A program made the position numbers and the translations under genes. This document shows, piece by piece, positions 17,235-25,458 of a DNA stretch of 64,000 nt (its first letter is position 1; every line of letters starts with the position of its first letter). The stretch is from Bacteroidota bacterium (lineage in GTDB: Bacteria; Bacteroidota; Bacteroidia; Bacteroidales; Bacteroidaceae): positions 1 through 64,000 of the forward strand of contig JAFABG010000003.1 of assembly GCA_023426145.1 (NCBI GenBank), given 5' to 3'. The notes under the pieces were generated by a model. It had not been told where the DNA came from. It made no database searches and saw nothing but the letters and a program-made list of their open reading frames with translations.

Positions 17235-17837
17235 TTATTTGTTAAGTTCTATATTTATATTCTCGATATAGTTTAGTATTTCAGTGCGTCCCATTCGATC
17301 TTCAGACGATGAAATGAAATATGGAGGCAATTCTTCCCATTGCTTTTTTAATTCCCGTAGGTAGGAGTTTATATTCATCTTTAGTCGTCCACCTTTCAGC
17401 TTATCAGCTTTAGTGAAAACGATAGAAAAAGGAATTCCATTTTCACCCAACCATTCCAAAAATTCAATATCAATCTTTTGCGGTTCAAGACGGCTATCTA
17501 TGAGTACAAAAAGGTTACTCATTTGTTCTCGTTCCAAGATATAGTCTTCGATGATACTTCTTATCTGATCTTTTCCTTTTTGTCCACGTTTAGCATATCC
17601 ATATCCGGGGAGGTCAACTATGTACCAACTTTTATTAATCAGAAAGTGGTTTATCAGCATTGTTTTACCAGGTGTCGAAGAAGTCATAGCTAATCCTTTG
17701 CGAGAAGTCAGCATGTTGATAAGACTTGACTTGCCAACATTTGAACGTCCAATAAATGCATATTCAGGGAATATGCCTGCTGGACATTTTTTTACGTCTG
17801 TATTACTGATCACAAATTCTGCACTTGTTATTTCCAT
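17235..17837 (-). CDS. engB: ribosome biogenesis GTP-binding protein YihA/YsxC
   Basis: A 200-residue small GTPase with G1 GRSNVGKSS (residues ~30-38), G3 DLPGYG and G4 TKAD, in the EngB order and length. EngB/YsxC is an essential GTPase in late assembly of the 50S subunit. It is followed within 12 bases by the DUF4923 gene. Confidence 0.95.
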   Translation of the reverse strand: MEITSAEFVISNTDVKKCPAGIFPEYAFIGRSNVGKSSLINMLTSRKGLAMTSSTPGKTMLINHFLINKSWYIVDLPGYGYAKRGQKGKDQIRSIIEDYILEREQMSNLFVLIDSRLEPQKIDIEFLEWLGENGIPFSIVFTKADKLKGGRLKMNINSYLRELKKQWEELPPYFISSSEDRMGRTEILNYIENINIELNK

Positions 17838-17899
17838 TCTGTTGTTATTTATGTCTTTTTATGTATTCTTTGAACTGTTGCTATAGATATTGCTGAATC

Positions 17900-19336
17900 T
17901 TATTTCTTTTTTGACATAAGTAGCAATCCAATAAATGTGAGGGCTCCATTCAACATGAGTAGCTCATAACCAAATTTATAACCCATTTCTTGATAAATCC
18001 AATAGTTTAATATGTAGCAGACTATAGGGGACCCTATAGCTATAAACGGTACAAAGCGGTCATTTGTTTGCCTATTAGTGAAAAGCCCGAAAGCAAACAT
18101 TCCAAGCAGTGGCCCGTAGGTGTAAGAAGCAATGATGTATATAGCATCAATTACGCTTTCGCTATTCAGTAAGTTCACTAAACAAATGCAACAGACAAGC
18201 AATAATGAAAGTAGTATGTGAACGATTTTTCTTTTTTGCAGGGCTTTCTTTTCGGTTTCCATTTCTGTCCCAAGGAAATCAATACATACGCTTGTTGTCA
18301 TAGCAGTTAAAGCAGAATCTGAATTGCTGAATGCAGCAGCAATAATTCCGATAGTAAAGAGCACTAATACGGATTGTCCCAAATAGCCTTGAGTTGCAAA
18401 CATAGGCAAAATGTCATCATTTACCATTGGAAGTTCGATCTGCATTTTAGAAGCTAATGCTAGTAGTAGAATACCTAAGCATAAGAATAGTAAATTAAGT
18501 GGGATAAATAAGAAACCATAGCAATACATGTTTTTTTTCGCTTCTCTTAGGTTTCGGCAAGAAAGGTTTTTCTGCATCATGTCTTGATCTAGTCCTGTCA
18601 TAACAATAACAATGAATATACCACTAAAAAACTGTTTGAAGAAATTTTGTCGCGAAAACCAATCGTCAAAAACAAAGATTCGACTGTGGCTGTCATGGCG
18701 AATAATATTGATTACGTCGCTAAACCCTATGCCTAATTTTTGTATTGTAAAGTAAATGATAAAAATAAGAGCAGCAATAAGGCAAAAGGTCTGTAATGAA
18801 TCTGTCCATACAATCGTTTTAATTCCACTTTTATGCGTATATATCCAAACTAAACCAACCGATCCGGCAGCAATAATCCAAAAAGGAATATTCATGCTTT
18901 GAAATACATAAGTATATAAAATCAGACAAACCAAATAGAGTTTAGCTGCTGTCCCAAGCAGTCGTGATAACAAGAAAAAAAATGAACCTATACGATATGT
19001 CTGAATCCCTATACGTTTGCCCAAATACCCGTAAATGCTTGTAAGATTTAGTCTATAATACATTGGTAGTAATACTTGAGCTACAAATATATACCCGAAA
19101 AAGAATCCGAAAACAGCTTGCATATAAGTCATATCCATAGCACGTACCATACCTGGTACGGATACAAAAGTCACTCCAGATATAGAAGCACCAATCATTC
19201 CAAAAGAGACGACATACCAAGGTGATTTGTTTTCTCCTTTAAAAAAAGCAGCATTTGTTCCGCTTTTATGTCCAGTTATTCGAGCAATTAATAATAGCCC
19301 TAGAAAGTAGCATACTATTGTGATAAATATGATCAT
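17900..19336 (-). CDS. sodium:solute symporter (SSS family)
   Basis: A 478-residue integral membrane protein with about 13 helices. SSS-family features include an early helix ending GLLLIARITG, FGMIGASISGVTFVSVPGMV (the Na+ site region of TM1), GLDQDMMQKNLSC and FSNSDSALTAMTTSVCIDFLG. It uses the sodium gradient to import an organic solute. Substrate is not deducible; relatives carry proline, sugars, sialic acid or pantothenate. A -7 promoter element lies only eight bases upstream of the ATG, suggesting a leaderless or nearly leaderless mRNA. Confidence 0.92.
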   Translation of the reverse strand: MIIFITIVCYFLGLLLIARITGHKSGTNAAFFKGENKSPWYVVSFGMIGASISGVTFVSVPGMVRAMDMTYMQAVFGFFFGYIFVAQVLLPMYYRLNLTSIYGYLGKRIGIQTYRIGSFFFLLSRLLGTAAKLYLVCLILYTYVFQSMNIPFWIIAAGSVGLVWIYTHKSGIKTIVWTDSLQTFCLIAALIFIIYFTIQKLGIGFSDVINIIRHDSHSRIFVFDDWFSRQNFFKQFFSGIFIVIVMTGLDQDMMQKNLSCRNLREAKKNMYCYGFLFIPLNLLFLCLGILLLALASKMQIELPMVNDDILPMFATQGYLGQSVLVLFTIGIIAAAFSNSDSALTAMTTSVCIDFLGTEMETEKKALQKRKIVHILLSLLLVCCICLVNLLNSESVIDAIYIIASYTYGPLLGMFAFGLFTNRQTNDRFVPFIAIGSPIVCYILNYWIYQEMGYKFGYELLMLNGALTFIGLLLMSKKK

Positions 19337-19344
19337 ATGGGCGA

Positions 19345-19352
19345 CAAAGGTA
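19345..19352 (-). promoter_or_regulatory. Bacteroides -7 promoter element abutting the symporter start
   Basis: The minus strand reads TACCTTTG (full TAnnTTTG match), with its last base nine positions before the ATG at 19336. The predicted 5' untranslated region is only a few bases. Confidence 0.5.
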
Positions 19353-19403
19353 ACACTTTATCGACAAATTTCATTTGTTATAGGTATTAAAAACAATAAT
19401 CTG

Positions 19404-19411
19404 TATCTTTG
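19404..19411 (+). promoter_or_regulatory. Bacteroides -7 promoter element for recR operon
   Basis: TATCTTTG matches TAnnTTTG 34 bases upstream of the recR ATG. A TTTG at 19374-19377 is too far upstream (26-base spacer) to be a standard -33 box. Confidence 0.6.
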
Positions 19412-19445
19412 CGAGCAAAACAGAATAGATATTCATTTATAATTT

Positions 19446-20063
19446 ATGAGTCAACAATATCCATCTATATTACTTGAAAAGGCTGTCAGTGAATTTTCTA
19501 AACTTCCAGGAATTGGAAGGAAGACGGCTATGCGGCTAGTATTACACTTACTTCGACAGGATACATCAACTGTGGAAGCTTTTGGCCATTCCATCATTAC
19601 GTTAAAGCATGAAGTAAAATATTGTAAGATATGCCATAATATATCCGATACAGATATTTGCCAAATTTGTGGTAATCAGCAACGTGAAGCTTCGACTATT
19701 TGCGTTGTTGAGAATATTCGTGATGTGATGGCTGTGGAGGCAACACAACAATACCGTGGGCTTTATCACGTGTTAGGAGGGGTTATCTCCCCTATGGATG
19801 GAGTTGGTCCGAGTGATTTACAGATTGATAGTTTGGTGCAGCGTGTTGCTGATGGTGGTGTCACAGAAGTTATTTTGGCATTGAGCACAACAATGGAAGG
19901 TGATACCACTAACTTCTATATCTATCGTAAATTAGAGAAAATGAATGTTAAGCTTAGTGTCATTGCGAGGGGGATATCTGTTGGCGATGAACTGGAATAT
20001 GCCGACGAGATTACTTTGGGGCGAAGTATAATGAATCGTACTCTATTTACTGGAATAGTATAA
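19446..20063 (+). CDS. recR: recombination mediator protein RecR
   Basis: A 205-residue RecR: N-terminal helix-hairpin-helix (LPGIGRKTAMRLVLHLL), a four-cysteine zinc finger (CKICHNISDTDICQICG), a Toprim domain (TICVVENIRDVMAVE ... HVLGGVISPMDGVGP) and a C-terminal Walker-B-like strand. It works with RecO/RecF to load RecA at gaps. It is the first of three co-directional genes. Confidence 0.97.
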   Translation: MSQQYPSILLEKAVSEFSKLPGIGRKTAMRLVLHLLRQDTSTVEAFGHSIITLKHEVKYCKICHNISDTDICQICGNQQREASTICVVENIRDVMAVEATQQYRGLYHVLGGVISPMDGVGPSDLQIDSLVQRVADGGVTEVILALSTTMEGDTTNFYIYRKLEKMNVKLSVIARGISVGDELEYADEITLGRSIMNRTLFTGIV

Positions 20064-20093
20064 TTTGATTTTTAGAATTAACGATAAAACAAC

Positions 20094-20543
20094 ATGGAAG
20101 AACAGATAAAACTAGCAGTTAGAAATTTGAATATTGGTTATATAATATTTTGGGTAGTGCCTGCATTTTTGTTAGGGGCAGGAGAATTAGAGCTTTTCCC
20201 CGTTGGAGCTTGGGCAGACGATACAAAATTTATTTATTATTTTGAAACAATTTGTATTTTGATTACCGCCTTATGTGTACCGTTAGCTCTCAAACTTTTT
20301 AGTCTGGTATTAAAGAAGAAGATAGATCACTTGTCTATCATTATTGCTTTAAAACGCTATGTACAGTTTAGTATTGTTCGCCTAGTGTTACTTGAGGTGG
20401 TTATCATCTTAAATATATTGTGCTTTTATCTAACGCTTAGCAATACAGGCAATTTATGTATGCTTATTGGGTTGACAGCAGCACTATTTTGCTTACCTGG
20501 AGAGAAGAAGTTGCGTAATGAACTCCATATCACTAAAGAATAA
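20094..20543 (+). CDS. small integral membrane protein of unknown function
   Basis: A 149-residue protein with four predicted membrane helices (about residues 14-32, 45-70, 90-112, 118-134) and no motif I recognise. It starts 30 bases after recR and ends 7 bases before the acetyltransferase start at 20551. It is therefore probably part of the recR transcript, which does not imply a role in recombination. Confidence 0.7.
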   Translation: MEEQIKLAVRNLNIGYIIFWVVPAFLLGAGELELFPVGAWADDTKFIYYFETICILITALCVPLALKLFSLVLKKKIDHLSIIIALKRYVQFSIVRLVLLEVVIILNILCFYLTLSNTGNLCMLIGLTAALFCLPGEKKLRNELHITKE

Positions 20544-20550
20544 GAAAGAC

Positions 20551-21093
20551 ATGAAACAAAATTTTCTTATGAATGATCGTGTATATCTTCGCGCAGTTGA
20601 ACCGGAAGATATGGACATTATGTATGAGATGGAAAATGATCCTTCAATGTGGGATATCAGCAATTTTACTACACCTTATTCACGTTATGTGTTACGTCAA
20701 TATATTGAGGGCTCACAGTGCGATGTGTTTGCAGATAAACAGCTAAGATTAATGGTCGTTAATAAATTAGATCATAGCGTGATTGGTACAATTGATATAA
20801 CAGATTTTGTACCACTTCATTCGCGGGGTGAAGTGGGCGTAGCAATTTATAAGAAATATCGTCAGCAAGGATATGCAACAGATGCTTTATTGTTGTTATG
20901 TGATTATGCTTTCGATTTTTTGTCACTAAATCAACTTTATGCACATGTGGCTGAAGACAATAAGGCTTCACTAAAATTATTTATCTCCTGCGGATTTGTT
21001 CAATGCGGAATATTGAAAAATTGGCTGAGGATAGGTGCAGAGTACAAAGATGCAATTCTATTGCAACGTTTGAACCTGAATAAGAAAGAGTAA
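20551..21093 (+). CDS. GNAT-family N-acetyltransferase (RimJ/RimL type)
   Basis: With the start at 20551 the protein is 180 residues: VYLRAVEPEDMDIMYEMEND at the N-terminus, VIGTIDITDF, the acetyl-CoA loop KKYRQQGYATDALLL (R/QxxGxG/A pattern) and a C-terminal VAEDNKASLKLFISCGF. These mark the RimJ/RimL-like GNAT group, which acetylates alpha-amines or small-molecule amines. An ATG at 20518 would overlap the previous gene by 26 bases; the internal ATG has an AAGAAAG-type site and suits the fold. Acceptor unknown. Confidence 0.88.
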   Translation: MKQNFLMNDRVYLRAVEPEDMDIMYEMENDPSMWDISNFTTPYSRYVLRQYIEGSQCDVFADKQLRLMVVNKLDHSVIGTIDITDFVPLHSRGEVGVAIYKKYRQQGYATDALLLLCDYAFDFLSLNQLYAHVAEDNKASLKLFISCGFVQCGILKNWLRIGAEYKDAILLQRLNLNKKE

Positions 21094-21139
21094 ATCGGTG
21101 TAATCTAGAATGATGGTCTCGTTTAATTTTAAGCCTTTT

Positions 21140-21724
21140 TTAGTTCAGAGAGGGTATTCGAGGAAAGCGAGACCAAGCTTCGTATTTACTTCCTAGTTTT
21201 TCTAGTGCTTGTTGCCACATTCTTTTAATATCTCTATTCATTAAGTATTCTTTCTCTTCTTTAGAAATTAGCCACGTGTTTTCTTCAATTTCGCTCGTCA
21301 ATTGGGTTCTTTCCCAGCCTGAATATCCCAAAAAGAATCGAATATGCTCCTCAATTTTATTTCCCTGTAAGATATATTTCTTTATTTCATTAAAATCTCC
21401 ATTTAAATAGAGATCTTTACTCACAGGAATAGCCCCCGAAATGTGTGGGAGCGTGTGGAGATAAAATAGGGTATCAGTAGCCATAGGGCCACCCTTGTAT
21501 AAGGGTATATCTTCTAGGTATTTAAACTCATGTACAACATCGTTGAGTGATATGGGTAATTGTTTGTTCACAATTAAACCCATACTTCCTTCATCGGTAT
21601 GATCAACCAATAGGATGACAGATCTTCCAAATGTAGCATCGCCAAGAAATGGTTCAGAAATTAAAATCTTTCCTCGTGCTGGTGAAACATTATTTGATTC
21701 TATTTTGAATAGGTCTAAGTTCAT
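21140..21724 (-). CDS. YqgE/AlgH family protein (UPF0301)
   Basis: A 194-residue protein with the YqgE signature: GKILISEPFLGDATFGRSV, LLVDHTDEGSMGLIVNK and LYKGGPMATDTLFYLH. The family is widespread and its biochemical role is unclear (AlgH is a proposed transcriptional regulator in Pseudomonas). The frame can be extended to a GTG at 21757, but the ATG at 21724 (MNLDLFKIESNNV) matches the usual Bacteroides N-terminus. Confidence 0.9.
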   Translation of the reverse strand: MNLDLFKIESNNVSPARGKILISEPFLGDATFGRSVILLVDHTDEGSMGLIVNKQLPISLNDVVHEFKYLEDIPLYKGGPMATDTLFYLHTLPHISGAIPVSKDLYLNGDFNEIKKYILQGNKIEEHIRFFLGYSGWERTQLTSEIEENTWLISKEEKEYLMNRDIKRMWQQALEKLGSKYEAWSRFPRIPSLN

Positions 21725-21766
21725 ATTTTTACCGTTATATATTGCTATTATTGCCACTAATATAAG

Positions 21767-21805
21767 AAAAAAAGTGGAATAATAGTCATATACTCCACTT
21801 TTTTT
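21767..21805 (-). terminator. intrinsic terminator after the aminotransferase gene
   Basis: Twelve-base arms at 21767-21778 and 21794-21805 (AGTGGA/TCCACT core with A/T flanks) enclose a 15-base loop. On the minus strand the stem ends in a T-run, 38 bases after the aminotransferase stop. Confidence 0.8.
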
Positions 21806-21842
21806 ATATTAAAAGTTGCTTTTATATATAACGAGCATATAT

Positions 21843-23159
21843 TTACTCAATAGGATGCTGTTCAGCAAAAAGTTTCATTCTTTTGTCAAGCTCTTCATAC
21901 TGATGGTTTTTGATAAATGAAGTGCAAGCACGTAAACCTTCTTGGTCACTTCCCGTTGTGACTAACGAAATAGCACTTACTCCGTAGTACATTAATTCTT
22001 TAGCTAATTCACCACTTGTCATTCCGGGGTATCCAATAGTAAAATAGAAACCGTCTGCAATGGGTTCTCCAAGATCATTATCATATACCAAATGAAATCC
22101 GTGTCGTAAGAAAATATTTTTTAATTTTTGTGCTCTCTCACCGTAAACTTTTACTTCATCAAGAAAATTATACCGGCCACTATTGGAAGCTTTCAGCATT
22201 GCTGCCATCGCGAATTGAGCAGAGTGACTAGTGCCTGAGGAAAGTGCATAAAGAACGCGATGGATAAAAACTGTGCCAAAGGTTCCTCCACCGTAACGCT
22301 TTGTTAGTCCAGGGTAGGCTCTATGGTATAATTTGTCTGATATACAACTTACTCCTATACGTTGGCCAGCATAACTAAATGCTTTAGAGCCCGAAATAAG
22401 TAACACATAATTATCTGTGTAATGAGCTACTGATGGTTGAAAGGGTGCTTGGTTAGGTTTGCTTAGATCTTGACGAAAGTCCATTGCAAAATAGGCAAGA
22501 TCTTCTAATACAATAACATCATATTGGGTAGCCAATTGGCCTATTATTTGTAGCTCTTCTTCTTTTAAGCAAATCCAGCTTGGGTTGTTGGGATTTGAAT
22601 ATATAATTGCACATATATTCCCTTTCTTAAGATAGCTTTCTAATTTCTCTTTTAAATTATTTCCACGATACCCATATACATCGAACGTTTCATATTTTTT
22701 CCCCATGACCAGAAGTTGCTGTTTTTGAACGGGAAATCCAGGGTCAATAAATAGGATTGTGTCTTTTTCTTCATAGCATTGGCTACAAGTGAGAAATGAA
22801 GCAAAGGTGCCTTGCATAGAACCTGTAACTGGTACGCAACCTTCAGGTTTTAAGTCGACATTAATAAATGCTTTTATAAAATTAGATGCTTCTTTTTTAA
22901 GTTCTGGCAGTCCGTTAATGTCGGGATAAATACTTGCAACCCCATTTTGCAAAGCTTGTATTTCTGCTTTAACTCCAACGCTTGAAGGAGGAAGGCCTGG
23001 TACACCCATTTCCATTTTTATAAATTCTACTCCTGACAAAGCTTCTGCTTTTGAGGCTATTGCTTTCACCTCGCGAATTGTAGCTTTTGAGAAGTCCGTA
23101 ATTTGGAACTCTTTAATGGTTTCATTAATCACATGTTGTTCAATCGGAGTATTTTTCAT
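21843..23159 (-). CDS. PLP-dependent aminotransferase, class I/II
   Basis: A 438-residue fold-type I enzyme. It has GVPGLPPSSVGV, VTGSMQGTFASFL, IIYSNPNNPSW (Asn that contacts PLP), DLAYFAMDFR, and the Schiff-base motif SGSKAFSYAGQRIG with Lys259. It catalyses amino-group transfer between an amino acid and a 2-oxoacid in the cytoplasm; substrate is not predicted. It is a single gene with its own promoter (-7 at 23186-23193) and terminator, divergent from the tRNA-Asp gene. Confidence 0.92.
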   Translation of the reverse strand: MKNTPIEQHVINETIKEFQITDFSKATIREVKAIASKAEALSGVEFIKMEMGVPGLPPSSVGVKAEIQALQNGVASIYPDINGLPELKKEASNFIKAFINVDLKPEGCVPVTGSMQGTFASFLTCSQCYEEKDTILFIDPGFPVQKQQLLVMGKKYETFDVYGYRGNNLKEKLESYLKKGNICAIIYSNPNNPSWICLKEEELQIIGQLATQYDVIVLEDLAYFAMDFRQDLSKPNQAPFQPSVAHYTDNYVLLISGSKAFSYAGQRIGVSCISDKLYHRAYPGLTKRYGGGTFGTVFIHRVLYALSSGTSHSAQFAMAAMLKASNSGRYNFLDEVKVYGERAQKLKNIFLRHGFHLVYDNDLGEPIADGFYFTIGYPGMTSGELAKELMYYGVSAISLVTTGSDQEGLRACTSFIKNHQYEELDKRMKLFAEQHPIE

Positions 23160-23185
23160 CCATTTTTTATTTAGTGTTATGCAGG

Positions 23186-23193
23186 CAAATGTA
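23186..23193 (-). promoter_or_regulatory. Bacteroides -7 promoter element for the aminotransferase
   Basis: The minus strand reads TACATTTG (full TAnnTTTG match), 26 bases upstream of the ATG at 23159. Confidence 0.6.
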
Positions 23194-23244
23194 CTGGATA
23201 ATTCTTAATCTGCATACATTTTCAGAAAAAAAGAATGCATACTA

Positions 23245-23274
23245 TTGCAAGTATAAAAAAAATGTCTACCTTTG
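23245..23274 (+). promoter_or_regulatory. tRNA-Asp promoter with -33 and -7 elements
   Basis: TTG at 23245-23247, a 19-base spacer and TACCTTTG at 23267-23274 make a good Bacteroides promoter about 30 bases before the tRNA. It is one of the two clearest two-part promoters in the window. Confidence 0.75.
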
Positions 23275-23303
23275 TCACCGCAATTAAGAAATGCAAATAT
23301 ATT

Positions 23304-23377
23304 GGTGCGTTAGTTCAGTTGGTTAGAATACATGCCTGTCACGCATGGGGTCACGGGTTCGAGTCCCGTACGCACCG
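23304..23377 (+). tRNA. tRNA-Asp (anticodon GTC)
   Basis: A 74-base cloverleaf. The acceptor stem GGTGCGT pairs with ACGCACC before discriminator G, the anticodon arm CATGC-CTGTCAC-GCATG gives anticodon GTC, and the T arm contains GGGTTCGAGTCCC. CCA is not encoded; the next bases are CAT. Promoter and terminator flank it closely, so it is a monocistronic tRNA gene. Confidence 0.97.
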
Positions 23378-23381
23378 CATT

Positions 23382-23416
23382 AAACTCTGTAAAACATCGT
23401 TTTACAGAGTTTTTTT
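23382..23416 (+). terminator. intrinsic terminator after tRNA-Asp
   Basis: A perfect 14-base stem (23382-23395 with 23399-23412, AAACTCTGTAAAAC type) and a 3-base loop are followed by a T-run. Confidence 0.9.
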
Positions 23417-23565
23417 GTTTGAATAACTCATGTCATCGCGTTTTTTTATTATTTTTATACCCAACCTTAGGTATTTTCTAGGAGTTTCATAAAAAAGTGG
23501 TGACGTTCTCTTCATAATATATATATTTTTTCATTCATTTGCATAATGAAAGATTGATTTATCAC

Positions 23566-24123
23566 ATGGATAAACTGACGGATAAAGAATTGGTAGAACG
23601 ATTTGCTATAAATAGGGAGGATGCTTTCCGGGTATTCTTTGATGCTTATTATATTCGTTTGTGTATGTATGCCATGCAAATTACTGATGACTTTTCCGAA
23701 TCAGAAGATATTGTGCAGAGTTATTTTGTGAAATTTTGGGAGAAGGAATTATATAATGAGGTTTCAGTCAATCTTAGAAACTATTCCTATCTCTGTATAC
23801 GCAACGCTGCCTTAAAATCTTTGGAACGTAAAGCTCGTATTCCGCTAGAACAGATACTAAATGATCACGAAGACTTTTACGCTTATGAAGAAATGGATAA
23901 TAACGAGCGTGAAAGTAAAGAACGAGAACTAAAGAAAGCTTTAGATGAACTTCCTGAGCAAGAAAGGAAAGCTTTGTATGAAGTTGTTATTGAAAACAAA
24001 AAGTATAAAGAAGCCGCTGAGGAACTTCACATCAGTGTGAATACTCTTAAGACTTATTTATCTAGAGCTTTGACTCGTTTAAGAAAGAATAATAAATTGA
24101 TGCTTCTCACTTATTTGTTTTAG
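23566..24123 (+). CDS. ECF (extracytoplasmic function) RNA polymerase sigma factor
   Basis: With the ATG at 23566 the protein is 185 residues. Region 2 (~residues 3-70: DKELVERFAINREDAFRVFF, then SEDIVQSYFVKFWEKE) and region 4 (~125-180: LDELPEQERKALYEVVIEN, then YKEAAEELHISVNTLKTYLSRAL) are complete and no extra domains are present. The frame extends to a TTG at 23539 that is unlikely to be used. It is followed by a FecR anti-sigma factor and an STN-type TonB receptor, the classical FecI-FecR-FecA arrangement. It therefore likely switches on the downstream locus when the receptor senses substrate. Confidence 0.93.
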   Translation: MDKLTDKELVERFAINREDAFRVFFDAYYIRLCMYAMQITDDFSESEDIVQSYFVKFWEKELYNEVSVNLRNYSYLCIRNAALKSLERKARIPLEQILNDHEDFYAYEEMDNNERESKERELKKALDELPEQERKALYEVVIENKKYKEAAEELHISVNTLKTYLSRALTRLRKNNKLMLLTYLF

Positions 24124-24360
24124 CTTTATCGTTTTTCTCTTCTACAAACTATTTTTCTCTTCAAATTATATATTAAAAACCTGATTGGGTATTACTTAAA
24201 TTTAGTGTAATTAGGTAATAGCTTAGATCGTTGTTGCAAAGTCTTATTGCTATAATATCTCTGTTTTTATCTCATTCAGATTTTTTTTTCAATAAAAAAG
24301 TAATTTTCTGTCACCCATTTATAGAATTATAAGATCATTAAGATAAAATGCGATTAAAGG

Positions 24361-25434
24361 ATGATGGAAAACAAAAAAGATAGGAACAATTTAATAACCC
24401 TTTTTAATTGGTATCGATTAAAAAGGATGAATGAATTTGCTGCGCAATGTGACAAGGAAAATGCTTGGATAACAATTCAAGAAAAGATTTATACTCGTAA
24501 GCGAATGCGCTTATATAGAAGCTGGATTGGAGCAGCTGCAATGCTTTTGGCTCTTCTTGGAACAGGCTTTTGGTATTCATATGGTGATATTGACTTCTTT
24601 GAGCAGTATAAAACGGATGAACTTTTTATGCAAAGAGGAGAGCAGATGGCCATGTTAATAGCGGATGATGGTTCACAGTATCCTTTGTTTTCTGACGATG
24701 GTTCAGTCGTAAATGAAAATGGTGTGGAGATTGCTACTAATATGGGTAAAGAGTTAGTCTATAAAGTTCGATCGAATTTATTGAGAGATGCAGGTAATCA
24801 TTTACTAGATGTACCTAGGGGAGCAGAATATAGATTGGAGTTAACAGATGGTACACACATTCACATTAATGCGCAGAGTAGATTATCATATCCTGTAATA
24901 TTTAATCATCGTACTCGTGAAGTCAATTTGCAGGGTGAAGCCTATTTTGAAGTAGCGAAAGATCCCCAAAAACCATTTATTGTTCACACTGTTTTAGGAG
25001 ATATAGAAGTTTTGGGTACTAAATTTAATGTTTCAACTTATAGCAACGATCAAGTGGTCGTTTCGTTGGAAGAAGGTTCTGTTAGAGTGAGTTACTCTGG
25101 TATGGAGCAAATACTATCTCCAGGCGAACAAGCAATCATTAATCATCAATCAATTGATGTCAAAGAGGTGAATTTAAAGAATTATACCTCATGGTCAACA
25201 GGTGTTTATGAATACACAAATACATCATTGGAAACTATTGTCAATCAGCTATCACGTTGGTATGATGTTGATATAGTCTTTACTGATCCTCAGTTAGGGA
25301 AGAGGCGATTTGCCGGTGTCATTTTTAGGGATCAACCTTTGCAACATGCAGTTGATATCTTATCAAAAGTGTCAGGAGTAAAATTTATCTCGAGAGGTAA
25401 GTCTATAGAGATCAAAGATCAAAGAATGAATTAA
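24361..25434 (+). CDS. FecR-family anti-sigma factor
   Basis: A 357-residue inner-membrane protein: a short cytoplasmic N-terminus that would hold the sigma factor, one membrane helix (~residues 51-70), then the periplasmic FecR domain (~125-215: LDVPRGAEYRLELTDGTHIHIN, YFEVAKDPQKPFIVHT, VLGTKFNVSTY) and a C-terminal DUF4974-type domain (~275-350: YTNTSLETIVNQLSRWYDVDI). It relays the signal from the receptor's STN domain to the sigma factor. It begins 237 bases after the sigma gene and ends 24 bases before the receptor gene. Confidence 0.94.
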   Translation: MMENKKDRNNLITLFNWYRLKRMNEFAAQCDKENAWITIQEKIYTRKRMRLYRSWIGAAAMLLALLGTGFWYSYGDIDFFEQYKTDELFMQRGEQMAMLIADDGSQYPLFSDDGSVVNENGVEIATNMGKELVYKVRSNLLRDAGNHLLDVPRGAEYRLELTDGTHIHINAQSRLSYPVIFNHRTREVNLQGEAYFEVAKDPQKPFIVHTVLGDIEVLGTKFNVSTYSNDQVVVSLEEGSVRVSYSGMEQILSPGEQAIINHQSIDVKEVNLKNYTSWSTGVYEYTNTSLETIVNQLSRWYDVDIVFTDPQLGKRRFAGVIFRDQPLQHAVDILSKVSGVKFISRGKSIEIKDQRMN

Positions 25435-25458
25435 AGTAATATACAAGAGTAATCGGTT

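Noticed and set aside
21115..21174. GGTCTCG/CGAGACC inverted repeat at the recR-operon/yqgE junction as a terminator
   Set aside because: The arms are about 46 bases apart, partly within yqgE, with no stable stem or T-run at the right place.
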